Source: an uncultured Collinsella sp. (GTDB lineage Bacteria > Actinomycetota > Coriobacteriia > Coriobacteriales > Coriobacteriaceae). Taken from it: 27,934 nt of DNA. How positions within the stretch are numbered: the stretch's first letter is position 1; each line of letters begins with the position of its first letter. The notes below the pieces were generated by a model that was not told the DNA's origin, searched no databases, and saw only the letters and a list, made by a program, of their open reading frames with translations. Below are positions 1 through 7,874 of this stretch, piece by piece. Location: NCBI GenBank assembly GCA_900541175.1, contig UQIT01000027.1, positions 1-27,934 on the forward strand, in the 5' to 3' direction. Position numbers and translations under genes: made by a program.

Positions 1-396
1 GCCCTCGCGCACCAGGCGCTCGGCCGCCACATGGACCTTCTTCACGTAGGGGCAGGTGGCATCGACCACGTTGAGGCCGCGCTTGCGGGCAGCATCGATC
101 ACCTGCGGCACTACGCCGTGTGCGCGGATGATCACGGTACCCGATGCTGCGTCGTCCAGGGTCTCGGCCAGGCCAACGCCTGCCTCAGCAAGCTCGCGCA
201 CCACGATGGGGTTATGGATGAGCGGTCCCAAGGTATGGACCTGAGCGCACTCCCCTGCCTGCGGCGCGGCGGCCAACGCCATGTCGAGCGCGCGCTGCAC
301 GCCGTAGCACGTTCCGGCATGGGCTGCGATCTCGATGGTGGGCGCGCCGTCCTGGTCGGACGCAGTCGCGGAGGTGTTTGTCACGTTCTCGCTCAT
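1..396 (-). CDS. ispH: 4-hydroxy-3-methylbut-2-enyl diphosphate reductase, N-terminal part
   Basis: IspH/LytB carries out the last step of the MEP isoprenoid pathway, reducing HMBPP to IPP and DMAPP with a [4Fe-4S] cluster. The window holds the first 132 codons; the rest lies beyond base 1. After a weakly conserved 20-residue leader the family pattern is clear: AGTCYGVQRAL carries the first cluster cysteine (Cys30), LGPLIHNPIVV follows at about 56-66, then IIRAHGV at about 89-95 and DATCPYVKKVH with the second cluster cysteine (Cys115). The third cysteine would lie outside the window. The ATG is at 396, two bases after the plsC stop, so the two genes should be translationally linked. The order cmk-plsC-ispH resembles arrangements known in other Gram-positive bacteria. 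Identification is secure; only the 3' end is missing. Confidence 0.95.
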   Translation of the reverse strand, partial: MSENVTNTSATASDQDGAPTIEIAAHAGTCYGVQRALDMALAAAPQAGECAQVHTLGPLIHNPIVVRELAEAGVGLAETLDDAASGTVIIRAHGVVPQVIDAARKRGLNVVDATCPYVKKVHVAAERLVREG

Positions 397-398
397 GG

Positions 399-1127
399 CT
401 AGAACCTACCCGGATGCTCGTCGCACAGATCGTCTCGCATGGCGTAGACGCGGTTCATGGCCTCGGACTCAAACCATTCCAGGCGCTCCGTGCGCTTAAG
501 CCCGGCCGGTGCGTCGGAAAGCGAGACGGCCTTGCCGGCGCGGATCCAGCATTTCTTGGGACGCATGATCTTTTTGCCCGCGGGCGTGATGTCGGACCAG
601 CCGCAGATGGCGAGCGGGTTCACAGGTGCCTTGCCCATCTGGGCGATGAGTGCAAAGCCGCCGTGGACCTCGGGCTTGATCTCGCGCGAGCGGATGCGCG
701 TGCCCTCGGGGAAGATTAGGACGTCCTCGCCGCGCTGCAGCGCATGCTGGGCGGCGCGCAGGCACTTCATGTCGGCGGTACCACGCTCGACGGGAATACC
801 GCCCACGCGGCTAAAGGCCCAGCGTACGATCTTGCTCTTGGCAAACTCGGACTTAAAAATGGGGCGAATGCGGCGGCCGCCAAAGAACAGCGCCGTCTCC
901 ACGGCCAAGAGCTCGGCCATCGAGGTGTGGTTGCAGATGACTACGCTCCCGCGGCCGTCCTGGCGCTCAAACAGCAGATCGGCATCCTCGACCTTCCAAC
1001 GCCACATGAGCTTGGAGAAGGCCCAAAGGATGGCCATGACTACGACGACGGTGCCGCGGATGAGCACTGGGAACTCTGCATAAGGAGCGTTGTAATAATC
1101 CTCGGGCGTCTGCTTAAACAGGCGCAT
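399..1127 (-). CDS. plsC: 1-acyl-sn-glycerol-3-phosphate acyltransferase (PlsC family)
   Basis: A 242-residue membrane-associated acyltransferase expected to convert lysophosphatidic acid to phosphatidic acid in phospholipid synthesis. A hydrophobic segment lies near residues 20-40. The family blocks are present: NHTSMAE at 66-72 (block I), a GGIPVER block at about 109-115 and FPEGTR at 139-144 (block III). Block I is normally HX4D; here it is HX4E, with Glu72 replacing the usual Asp. The ATG at 1127 is preceded by AAAGGAGG, which lies inside the last codons of cmk, so initiation depends on the upstream gene's 3' end. The stop is two bases from the ispH start. The exact acyl donor and acceptor cannot be told from sequence. 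Confidence 0.9.
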   Translation of the reverse strand: MRLFKQTPEDYYNAPYAEFPVLIRGTVVVVMAILWAFSKLMWRWKVEDADLLFERQDGRGSVVICNHTSMAELLAVETALFFGGRRIRPIFKSEFAKSKIVRWAFSRVGGIPVERGTADMKCLRAAQHALQRGEDVLIFPEGTRIRSREIKPEVHGGFALIAQMGKAPVNPLAICGWSDITPAGKKIMRPKKCWIRAGKAVSLSDAPAGLKRTERLEWFESEAMNRVYAMRDDLCDEHPGRF

Positions 1128-1130
1128 GGG

Positions 1131-1817
1131 CTACCTCCTTTGGTTGATGATGTCCTCGATGATACGAACGACCTCGTCGATGGTGTGAGCGGTGGAGTCG
1201 ACGTGCACGGCGTCCTCGGCGGGCACGAGCGGGGCGACCTCGCGGCTGCTGTCGAGCTTGTCGCGCTGCTTAAGGGCGTCGAGGGTCTCGTCGACCTCGG
1301 CCTCGAGCTGCTCGGACGTGAGCGGCTGGGCATCGTTTTGGTGACGCTGCAGCACACGGCGACGGGCGCGCTCGCGCGGGTCGGCGGTCAGGAAGACTTT
1401 GACCTGCGCGTTAGGGAACACGACGGTTCCGATGTCGCGACCCTCGGCCACGATATCGCGGTCCTCGGCGGCGCGGCGCTGGTGGATGAGCATGGCGGCG
1501 CGCACGCCCGGGTAGGCCGAGACCTTGGACACGTTGGCGTCGACCTGCGGGGTGCGAATGGCAGCCGAAGCGTCCTGGCCGTCGATGGTCAGGCGCGTAT
1601 CCTCACCGGTGCCGTTGGTAAAGCGAATCTCGATCTGCTCGGCGAGGGCGTCGATGGCCGCCTCGTCATCCAGATCGATGCTGCGATCGAGCGCGGCGAA
1701 GGTGACGGCGCGATACATGGCGCCCGTGTCGAGCTTGTTAAAGCCCAGCTGGCGGGCGATCTCCTTGGCGATGGTGGACTTGCCGGAACCGGCGGGGCCG
1801 TCGATGGCGACGATCAT
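1131..1817 (-). CDS. cmk: cytidylate kinase
   Basis: A 228-residue nucleoside monophosphate kinase that phosphorylates CMP and dCMP to the diphosphates. The P-loop GPAGSGKS lies at residues 7-14. It is followed by KLDTGAMYRAV, the substrate-binding block typical of bacterial CMP kinases. VAEGRDIGTVVFP and the LID-type arginines in DPRERARRR are also present. Length fits the family. The start at 1817 has an AAAGGAAG ribosome site about six bases upstream. The 3' end carries the ribosome site for plsC. It sits between rluB (66-bp gap) and plsC (3-bp gap) in one minus-strand run, so co-transcription is likely. Confidence 0.95.
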   Translation of the reverse strand: MIVAIDGPAGSGKSTIAKEIARQLGFNKLDTGAMYRAVTFAALDRSIDLDDEAAIDALAEQIEIRFTNGTGEDTRLTIDGQDASAAIRTPQVDANVSKVSAYPGVRAAMLIHQRRAAEDRDIVAEGRDIGTVVFPNAQVKVFLTADPRERARRRVLQRHQNDAQPLTSEQLEAEVDETLDALKQRDKLDSSREVAPLVPAEDAVHVDSTAHTIDEVVRIIEDIINQRR

Positions 1818-1883
1818 GCAATGCTTCCTTTCGATGGTTGGCGTGCTGGTATGGTTCGCGGGCGTTGGGGTGCGGCGGGTTGC

Positions 1884-2849
1884 CTAGCCCGTGTAGCGCT
1901 CGCGGTAGGTGTTGCGCTTGGGTGCGGAGCCGTGGCTGCCGTGGTGACGCGTGCGGCTGGCGGGCGTGTCTTGGGGCTTGCCGCCGTTGCGCTTGGCGCT
2001 CGCCTGCTTGGGCGGGATGCCGCCGGCCTTAAGGATCTGTACCTCGCGGTCGGTGAGCTCGCGCCACGAGCCCTTGGACACGTCCTTGAGCTCCAGGCCG
2101 GCAAAGTTGCGGCGATGCAGACGGATTACCGGGTGGTGAATCTTGCTCAGCATGCGCTTGACCTGATTCTTGCGACCCTCGCGGATGATGACCTCCACGG
2201 CGGTGGTGCCGGGCTTGACGCCCTGGGGAGTTACAGCCTCGGCCTCGCGTGCGGTGATGACGCGGCAGATCGCCGGCTGGCATAGGCCATCGTCGAGCTC
2301 GATGCCGCGACGGAGCGGCTCCAAGTCGCGGTCGGTCAGCTGCCCGTCCACGAGTGCCTGGTAGGTCTTGTAGACGTGCTTGCTCGGGTGCAGCAGGTTC
2401 TGCGAAAGGTCGCCGTCAGTGGTAAAGAGCAAAAGGCCTGTGGTGTCGCGGTCCAGGCGGCCCACCGGGAAAAGTCCCGGAAAGCGGTCGCGGGGGACCA
2501 GGTCGGCCACGCAAGGGCGCTCCTGCGGATCGCTCATGGTGGTGAGGTAGCCGGTCGGCTTGTAGAGCATCAAGTACACGGCGCCCTGGTTGAGCTTGAC
2601 GGGCATGCCGTCGACCTCGATGTGATCCCGGTCGACGTCGACCTTGGTGCCCAGTTCGGTCGCGACCTGGCCGTTGACGGTCACGCGGCCGGCGGTCATC
2701 AGGTCCTCCGAGCCGCGGCGGCTCGCCACGCCCGCGCGCGCCAAAAAACGCTGCAGGCGCATGGTGTGCGGATAGACGGGCTGGGCGTCGGTTGCGGGTG
2801 CTGTGTTGCCCATGGCGCGCGTCTCCCCTACTTCGTTAGTCCTCGTCAT
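1884..2849 (-). CDS. rluB: rRNA pseudouridine synthase, RluB/RsuA family
   Basis: A 321-residue enzyme expected to isomerise a specific uridine in large-subunit rRNA. An S4 RNA-binding domain starts at about residue 30 (MRLQRFLARAGVASRR). The RsuA-type catalytic block follows with VGRLDRDTTGLLLFT, the catalytic Asp being near residue 133, and then REGRKNQVKRM. The C-terminus is a basic, low-complexity tail rich in Arg, His, Gly and Ser, common in actinobacterial members. I chose ATG 2849 because GGAGGA lies six bases upstream; it overlaps the end of scpB by 14 bases. ATG 2813, with a weaker GGGGAG, is a plausible alternative. A longer reading upstream runs through scpB in another frame and is not real. 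The order scpA-scpB-rluB is widespread in Gram-positives. Confidence 0.92.
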   Translation of the reverse strand: MTRTNEVGETRAMGNTAPATDAQPVYPHTMRLQRFLARAGVASRRGSEDLMTAGRVTVNGQVATELGTKVDVDRDHIEVDGMPVKLNQGAVYLMLYKPTGYLTTMSDPQERPCVADLVPRDRFPGLFPVGRLDRDTTGLLLFTTDGDLSQNLLHPSKHVYKTYQALVDGQLTDRDLEPLRRGIELDDGLCQPAICRVITAREAEAVTPQGVKPGTTAVEVIIREGRKNQVKRMLSKIHHPVIRLHRRNFAGLELKDVSKGSWRELTDREVQILKAGGIPPKQASAKRNGGKPQDTPASRTRHHGSHGSAPKRNTYRERYTG

Positions 2850-3564
2850 GCAAATCCTCCGAGGTCTCGTCGACGACCAGGGTCTCCAAGTCCTCGACTG
2901 CCTCAACATCTTCAACATCGGTATCGAGCAGTTCACGCTCTTCGTCCAGGTCCTCGGCCTGTTCCTCGAGCGTGGACTGAATACTGCGGCCGCTCAGACG
3001 CTCGCGGATAAACTGGCGCGACTGCTCGTCGGGGGCAAACTGCTCCAGATCGGGCAGGTCGCGGGTGGAGCGCAGGCCGAACTTTTCCAAGAAGGCGTTG
3101 GTCGTGCCGTAAATGATGGCCTGACCGCGCTGGGGGTCGCGGCCGAGCTCGCGCACCAGGCCCTTGTCCACGAGCGACGCGATGACGCCGTCAGAATTGA
3201 CGCCGCGGATGCCCTTGACCACCTCGCGCGTCACGGGCTGGTGGTATGCGATGACGGCCAGGGTTTCGAGCGCCGCCTGGGACAGCTTTTGCGTGTCCCA
3301 GCTCAACACATAGGCCTCGACCACGTCGTGGTAAGCGGGGTGCGTGAACAGGCGCCAGCCGCCGGCGACCTCGCGCAGCTGAAAGCCGCGGTTGGCCTCC
3401 TCGTACTCAACCTTGAGCTCGGCGAGCAGTGACGCGCACTCGCCGGGGGCGATATCCAGTGCGCCGGCCAGCGCGGGCGCACTCACCGGGTCGCTCGACA
3501 CCAGCAGCAGCGCCTCGAGGGCGCCTTTGAGGCTGTTTGCCTCCAGCGTGGAAAGGGTTGACAT
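2836..3564 (-). CDS. scpB: segregation and condensation protein B
   Basis: ScpB dimers join ScpA to the SMC ATPase to form the bacterial condensin that compacts and separates chromosomes. The 242-residue product shows the expected tandem winged-helix pattern: an N-terminal LKGALEALLLVSSDPVS segment, then LSQAALETLAVIAYHQPVT and IRGVNSDGVIASLVDKGLV. The last 60 or so residues form a strongly acidic tail (many Glu and Asp), longer than in minimal members and also common in actinobacteria. The start at 3564 lies 11 bases after the scpA stop. The 3' end overlaps the chosen rluB start. Identification rests on motifs plus the adjacent scpA. Confidence 0.94.
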   Translation of the reverse strand: MSTLSTLEANSLKGALEALLLVSSDPVSAPALAGALDIAPGECASLLAELKVEYEEANRGFQLREVAGGWRLFTHPAYHDVVEAYVLSWDTQKLSQAALETLAVIAYHQPVTREVVKGIRGVNSDGVIASLVDKGLVRELGRDPQRGQAIIYGTTNAFLEKFGLRSTRDLPDLEQFAPDEQSRQFIRERLSGRSIQSTLEEQAEDLDEERELLDTDVEDVEAVEDLETLVVDETSEDLHDED

Positions 3565-3575
3565 GGTTGCGGCTC

Positions 3576-4385
3576 CTATTCGGTGAGCTCGGGGCCCTCG
3601 CCGGGCACATAGGCCTCGGCGCCCTCGACGCGGTTGATGCGGATGGTTCCAAAGATCTCGTCCTGGCTCAGCGTGAGCGAGCCGCGCTTGGCGAGCTCAA
3701 GCATAGCTAGGAAGGTGACGACGAGCTGCTCGGTGGTGGCATCGCCGTCCAGTAGCTCGCGGAAGGTGCAGGTTTGGTGCGCCATGGTAAAGCGGTCGAC
3801 TGAGGCCACGGTCAGGTCGAGCGGCACGCGATGCGGCGCCACATGCTCGGCCTCCAGCAGGAAGGTCTGGCGCTTGCCGTCCAGGTCGGCACAGATGACG
3901 GCCAGGCCGCGCAGGGTGATGCCGGCCAGGTAGTCGGGCATGAGGCCCAAAAACTCGGGGTCGGGGCCGGCCACGCGAGGGTGCATGCGGCTTTCGGCCT
4001 GCATTCGGGCCCCGAGAGCCGCCGCCGCGCCCTTAAACTGCTTGTAGGCGATCAGACGCTGAATCAGGACCTCACGCAGGGCGTCACCGTCGAGCGCGCT
4101 AAGTTCCTCGAGGTCATCGTCGAACTCGTCATCGTCGTCGGCTTTGCGCGGGGCCTCCTGCGGCACCAGCGAGGCAGCCTTGATGTCCAAAAGGGTCGCT
4201 GCGACCAGCAAAAAGTCGCTCGCCACGTCTAGGTCCAGCGCCTCGATACGCTCGGCCTCGGCCAGGTATTGCTCGGCCACCTCGCTAATGGAGATGGCGC
4301 CGATATCTACTTTTTGGCGGGTTACCAGCTGCAGCAGCAGGTCGAACGGTCCGCTGTAGACCTGCGTCGACACGCGATACGACAT
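3576..4385 (-). CDS. scpA: segregation and condensation protein A
   Basis: ScpA is the kleisin subunit that bridges the SMC heads. The 269-residue product starts with YSGPFDLLLQLVTRQKVDI, the family N-terminal signature, followed by the helix ASDFLLVAATLLDIKAASLVP. It ends in a winged-helix region (FLAMLELAKRGSLTLSQDEIFGTI) as expected. An acidic linker (runs of Asp and Glu at about 98-112) separates the domains. AAAGGAGG stands upstream of the ATG at 4385. It lies 84 bp downstream of the M50 protease gene; that gap contains two short G+C-rich hairpins (around 4401-4415 and 4436-4455), so a separate promoter or partial termination there is possible but not shown. Confidence 0.94.
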   Translation of the reverse strand: MSYRVSTQVYSGPFDLLLQLVTRQKVDIGAISISEVAEQYLAEAERIEALDLDVASDFLLVAATLLDIKAASLVPQEAPRKADDDDEFDDDLEELSALDGDALREVLIQRLIAYKQFKGAAAALGARMQAESRMHPRVAGPDPEFLGLMPDYLAGITLRGLAVICADLDGKRQTFLLEAEHVAPHRVPLDLTVASVDRFTMAHQTCTFRELLDGDATTEQLVVTFLAMLELAKRGSLTLSQDEIFGTIRINRVEGAEAYVPGEGPELTE

Positions 4386-4469
4386 CTTCGACCTCCTTTG
4401 ACGGCGCCTTCGCGGCGCGGTTTGGGTGCATGTTGCGACCGTTTTGCGCGGTCGACCTGTAAGTTTACC

Positions 4470-5153
4470 TTAGATGCCGGCGATTGCGAAGTTGAGCAGC
4501 CACTCGGCCAGCGGATACACGGTAACGTCGAAATAGCGGCCGATTACATCGATGCCGGTCCACATGGGCAGCAGATACAGCACGATGATGAGTATAGGCA
4601 TGGCGTATCGTTGCAGCTGGTAGTAGTTGGAGAGCGCCTTACCTTTGAGGAACGGCACGATGATCGACGAGCCGTCAAGCGGCGGAATCGGGATGAGGTT
4701 AAAGAACGCGAGCGACAGGTTGACCACGATAAACGTGGCGCCAAAGTTCATGATTTGCGACGCTACGGCAAAGGACATGCTGGTGTAGAGGTTGCCGTAG
4801 GCCAAGTGCATGAGGGCTGCGGCCAGGCACGCGAGCGCGATATTCGATGCGGGGCCTGCCGCGCTCACCAGGACCTCGTCGCGCTTGGGGTGCTTGAGGT
4901 TGTTGAGGTAGACGGGCACGGGCTTGGCGAAGGCGAAGACCGGGCCGCCGGCCGCGAGCATCAGCAGCGGCAGGAGGACGGTGCCAAACGGGTCGATGTG
5001 GTTGAGCGGATTGAGCGAGACGCGGCCACGGGAGCGGGCCGTCTTGTCGCCGAGCGCCCAGGCAGCGGCGGCGTGCGCGCTCTCGTGGATAACAATACCT
5101 ACGATGACGGCGACGGCGCTGGCGAGCAGATTCATGAAGTAGCTGTTGGACAT
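4470..5153 (-). CDS. site-2 protease family (M50) intramembrane zinc metalloprotease
   Basis: A 227-residue polytopic membrane protein of the M50 family, in the small YwhC/Rip-like group that lacks PDZ domains. The zinc motif HESAH is at residues 23-27 inside the first hydrophobic segment. The third-ligand motif FNLIPIPPLDGS is at about 151-162, with Asp160 the probable ligand. Other hydrophobic stretches lie near 57-75, 95-117, 130-150 and 180-200. Both catalytic motifs are intact, so an active protease is expected. Its substrate is unknown; relatives cleave membrane-bound regulators. The start at 5153 lies nine bases after the small membrane gene's stop. This gene commonly sits next to scpA in Gram-positives, without a proven functional link. 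Confidence 0.88.
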   Translation of the reverse strand: MSNSYFMNLLASAVAVIVGIVIHESAHAAAAWALGDKTARSRGRVSLNPLNHIDPFGTVLLPLLMLAAGGPVFAFAKPVPVYLNNLKHPKRDEVLVSAAGPASNIALACLAAALMHLAYGNLYTSMSFAVASQIMNFGATFIVVNLSLAFFNLIPIPPLDGSSIIVPFLKGKALSNYYQLQRYAMPILIIVLYLLPMWTGIDVIGRYFDVTVYPLAEWLLNFAIAGI

Positions 5154-5162
5154 GGCACTCCC

Positions 5163-5459
5163 CTAGCGGACGCGGCGCGAGGCGCGCGCGAGCAGGTAGT
5201 CGGCCACAAACAGGATGACGGCCACGATGGCGTAATCCAAGCGGAACACGCCGCCAAAGGGCGAGGTGATAACGCCGTAGCCGGCGATGGCACTCGGCAG
5301 CGCGCGCGAAAGCTCGACGACAAAGCCGACGATCTGCAGCTTGGCGGTGAGGCCGCTAAAGCACAGCAGCACAGTCATCGCACTCATAAAAATGCCGCAG
5401 ATGCGACAAGCGATGGCGATGATGCTCATCGCCACGGCGGCGGCCTTACGAGAGTTCAC
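5163..5459 (-). CDS. small membrane protein of unknown function
   Basis: A 98-residue protein I do not recognise. It has two to three hydrophobic segments (about residues 8-32, 38-52 and 72-90) and ends in a basic RASRRVR tail, suggesting an integral membrane protein with a cytoplasmic C-terminus. The best start is GTG at 5459: GAGGAG lies seven bases upstream and the codon overlaps the last codons of the ABC-F gene, implying translational coupling. ATG at 5429 is an alternative that trims ten residues. An upstream in-frame extension lies entirely within the ABC-F gene and is unlikely to be translated. Position between the ABC-F ATPase and the M50 protease suggests co-expression. Confidence 0.65.
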   Translation of the reverse strand: MNSRKAAAVAMSIIAIACRICGIFMSAMTVLLCFSGLTAKLQIVGFVVELSRALPSAIAGYGVITSPFGGVFRLDYAIVAVILFVADYLLARASRRVR

Positions 5460-7479
5460 GCGCGGTCTCCTCTTCGATCTGGGTGGAAAGCTCCAGCCAT
5501 TCGTCCTCGAGCTTGGGTAGCTCTTGCTTAAGGCCGTTATATTCCCCCAGCGCGGCGTTGAACTTGTCCTGATCGGCATAAAGCTCTTCGCTTGCCATCA
5601 ATTCCATAAGCTCGTCATAGCGGGCGCGCTTTTTGTCGAGCTCTGCCTCGATCTTCTTGAGCTGGTTGCGCACGCCCTTGAGCTTCTTGTTGAGCGCGGC
5701 GCGGGCCTGGGCCTCGGCGCGCTTTTGCTCCTTGGTCTTTTTGCCCTCGGCCGGCTTGGAAGCGGCGGCGGGCGCATCGGGCTGGGTCGCGGTGACCTTA
5801 GCGGACTTGGTCGCGGCCGGTGCACTCTCCCCTGCCGCCTCGGCGGCGGCGCGGGCCGCAAGGTCTTCGCGCTTGTAGAGGTAGTAGTCGTAGTCGCCGT
5901 CATAGACCGTGACCTTGCCGTCGCGGATGTCAATCACGCGGTTGGCAACGGCGCGTACCAGGTGCTCGTCGTGGCTGATCAGCACGATGGTGCCGGGGAA
6001 GTTTTGCAGGGCGTTCTCGAGCATGTCCACCGAGTCGATGTCCAGGTGGTTGGTGGGCTCGTCCAGGCACAGGAGCGCCTCGGGGGCCACGAGCATCTTG
6101 GCCAGTGCCAGACGCGCTTTTTCGCCGCCGGAGAGGACGCGGACCTGCTTCTCGATGGAGTCGTTGTCGCTAAATAGGAAGGCGCCCAGCAGGCTGCGCT
6201 GCTGCGGTACGGTCCACTTGGGCGTGACGGTGTCGATCTCTTGCAGGACGGTATTGGACTCGGTCATGCCCTCGAGCGCGTGCTGGGCGTAATAGGCCAC
6301 GCCCACGTTGGTGCCCAGGTCCCGGGTGCCGGTGGTGGGCGGCTCCAGGCCGGCGAGGATCTTCATGAGCGTGGACTTGCCGGCGCCGTTGGGGCCGACG
6401 AGCGCCACGTGCTCGCCGCGGTAGAGCTTGAGGTCGATGTCGCTGTAGATGTGCTTGTCGCCGTATGACTTGGATACACCCTCGAGGCCCACGACCATGT
6501 CGCCGGAGCGCGGCGGATCGGGGAACTTAAAGTCGATGTGCTTGTGGCCCTCGGGCAGGATGACGAGCTCCTTTTTGATCTGCTCGATCTTGCGGATGCG
6601 CTCCTGCGCCTGGGCGGCCTTGGTGGGCTTATAGCGGAATTTGTCGACGAAGACCTGCATGTGGGCGATATCGCGCTCCTGGGCAGCACGCTTGGCGCGC
6701 ATCTGCTCCAGGTTGTCCTCGCGCTGCTTGAGGTAGCTGCTGTAGTTACCGGTGTAGGTGGTCACTCGACGGTTTTCGAGAGCAGCGACGTGGTCGACGC
6801 AGGCGTCCATGAAGGCGCGGTCGTGGCTGACGATGAGGACAGCACCGTCGTAGTTGGCGATAAAGCCGCGCAGCCATTGGACGCTCTCGAGGTCCAGGTG
6901 GTTGGTGGGCTCGTCAAGTAGCAGCAGGTCGGGGTGGCGTAGGAATAGCTTGGCCAATGCGATGCGCATCTGCCAGCCGCCCGAGAACTCGGAGCACGGA
7001 CGCTCAAAGTCGGTGACCTTAAAGCCCAAGCCGGATAGGATTTTGCGGGCGTTGCTCTCGAGCTCGTAGCCGCCCAGGTGCTCAAAGCGGTCCTGGACCT
7101 GGCCGTACTCGTTAAGTAGCGCGTCGACGTCCTTGCCTTGCTCGGAGAGCTCGGTGATCTGGGCCTGCAGCTCGTTGGCGCGCTCTCCCATGCGGCGGAT
7201 TTCCTTGGCGGCCGCCATGACCTCGGCGAGGATGGTGGTGTCCTTTTGCTCCAGATTAGTTTCCTGCTCTAGGTAGCCTACCTGGCAGTCCTTGGCGTAC
7301 TGGACCTGGCCGGCGTCTGGGCTGTCGATGCCCATGATGATCTTGAGCATGGTGGTTTTGCCGGCGCCGTTGGGTCCCACGAGCGCAAAACGCTCGCCGG
7401 GGTTGATCTGGAAGGACGCGCCGCTAAAGAGGACGCGCGCGCCGAAGCTTTTTTCGATCTTGTCGACCAGGAGGATCAT
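5446..7479 (-). CDS. ABC-F family ATPase (ribosome-associated, translation factor type)
   Basis: A 677-residue soluble protein with two ABC domains and no membrane domain, as in ABC-F proteins, which bind the ribosomal E site and rescue or modulate stalled translation. Walker A GPNGAGKT occurs at 35-42 and GPNGAGKS at about 362-369. Signatures are FSGGWQ (about 165-170) and LSGGEK (about 449-454). Both Walker B strands end in LDEPTNHLD. The linker between domains (about 245-320) is the charged P-site tRNA-interaction type. The C-terminus (about 545-677) is an Ala/Lys-rich linker and a two-helix coiled coil, as in Uup/YdiF-like members. No resistance subtype can be assigned; a housekeeping role is more likely. 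The ATG is close behind AAGGCGG. The tRNA-Ala terminator lies just upstream, so it needs its own promoter. Confidence 0.92.
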   Translation of the reverse strand: MILLVDKIEKSFGARVLFSGASFQINPGERFALVGPNGAGKTTMLKIIMGIDSPDAGQVQYAKDCQVGYLEQETNLEQKDTTILAEVMAAAKEIRRMGERANELQAQITELSEQGKDVDALLNEYGQVQDRFEHLGGYELESNARKILSGLGFKVTDFERPCSEFSGGWQMRIALAKLFLRHPDLLLLDEPTNHLDLESVQWLRGFIANYDGAVLIVSHDRAFMDACVDHVAALENRRVTTYTGNYSSYLKQREDNLEQMRAKRAAQERDIAHMQVFVDKFRYKPTKAAQAQERIRKIEQIKKELVILPEGHKHIDFKFPDPPRSGDMVVGLEGVSKSYGDKHIYSDIDLKLYRGEHVALVGPNGAGKSTLMKILAGLEPPTTGTRDLGTNVGVAYYAQHALEGMTESNTVLQEIDTVTPKWTVPQQRSLLGAFLFSDNDSIEKQVRVLSGGEKARLALAKMLVAPEALLCLDEPTNHLDIDSVDMLENALQNFPGTIVLISHDEHLVRAVANRVIDIRDGKVTVYDGDYDYYLYKREDLAARAAAEAAGESAPAATKSAKVTATQPDAPAAASKPAEGKKTKEQKRAEAQARAALNKKLKGVRNQLKKIEAELDKKRARYDELMELMASEELYADQDKFNAALGEYNGLKQELPKLEDEWLELSTQIEEETARELS

Positions 7480-7508
7480 GGTGCCGCCTTTGACCTTGTG
7501 TGCCTATA

Positions 7509-7540
7509 TGAAAAAAGGCCCCAACTTGCGTTGGAGCCTC
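7509..7540 (-). terminator. intrinsic terminator of the tRNA-Ala transcript
   Basis: On the minus strand AGGCTCCAAC, a GCAA loop and GTTGGGGCCT form a 10-bp stem with one G-T pair. It is followed by a run of T. It sits 14 bases downstream of the tRNA 3' end and about 30 bases before the ABC-F gene, so it should stop tRNA transcription before that gene. Confidence 0.88.
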
Positions 7541-7554
7541 ATTCAATGCTCGGG

Positions 7555-7627
7555 TGGAGACGAGGGGGATCGAACCCCTGACCTCTTGACTGCCAGTCAA
7601 GCGCTCTCCCAGCTGAGCTACGCCCCC
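7555..7627 (-). tRNA. tRNA-Ala (anticodon GGC)
   Basis: The 73-base cloverleaf is complete on the minus strand. The acceptor stem GGGGGCG pairs with CGTCTCC and the discriminator is A. The D arm carries GCTC/GAGC, the anticodon stem is CTTGA/TCAAG around the loop CTGGCAG, and the T arm contains GGGTTCGATCCCC. The anticodon GGC reads GCC alanine codons. The 3' CCA is not encoded. It has its own promoter and terminator. Confidence 0.97.
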
Positions 7628-7639
7628 GTGCGAAGAAGT

Positions 7640-7668
7640 ACTATACGGGAACTTCCCCGGCGATGCAA
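7640..7668 (-). promoter_or_regulatory. sigma-70-type promoter of tRNA-Ala
   Basis: On the minus strand a -35 box TTGCAT (7668-7663) and a -10 box TATAGT (7645-7640) are separated by exactly 17 bases. The tRNA begins 12 bases after the -10 box, a typical distance for a stable-RNA promoter. Confidence 0.8.
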
Positions 7669-7874
7669 GGACATTTTTTGAAAAACTTTCCGGGGGGCGG
7701 GCGCCGGAGTCCCGCGGGGCCGGGCCAGCCTGCGGAGCGCCTGGCCCCCGCACGGCCCCTACGCCGGCCGACTTGGCGCGCGGAACGCGACCCTCTCCGC
7801 GCAACCGGATTTCCTATGCGTCGCCAGTCCCATTATCGGGTCCGATTGCGAACCGTCCCTCATCTGCGCCTCAG
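7669..7874. other. G+C-rich structured intergenic block
   Basis: No reading frame here has a credible start, ribosome site or recognisable product. The first half is extremely G+C-rich. It contains a perfect 7-bp inverted repeat GGGCCAG/CTGGCCC (7722-7728 and 7741-7747) inside longer imperfect pairings with neighbouring GGGGCC/GGCCCC runs. The composition differs sharply from the foreign DNA beginning near 8.1 kb, so this is probably still resident chromosome. Confidence 0.5.

Noticed and set aside
744..2285. A 513-codon plus-strand open frame across plsC, cmk and rluB
   Set aside because: It is antisense to three well-recognised genes, has no family features, and arises from codon bias in G+C-rich DNA.
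4269..5531. A 420-codon plus-strand open frame over scpA start, M50 protease and the small membrane gene
   Set aside because: Composition is His/Asp/Gly/Arg-rich nonsense typical of an antisense shadow; the minus-strand genes carry clear motifs.
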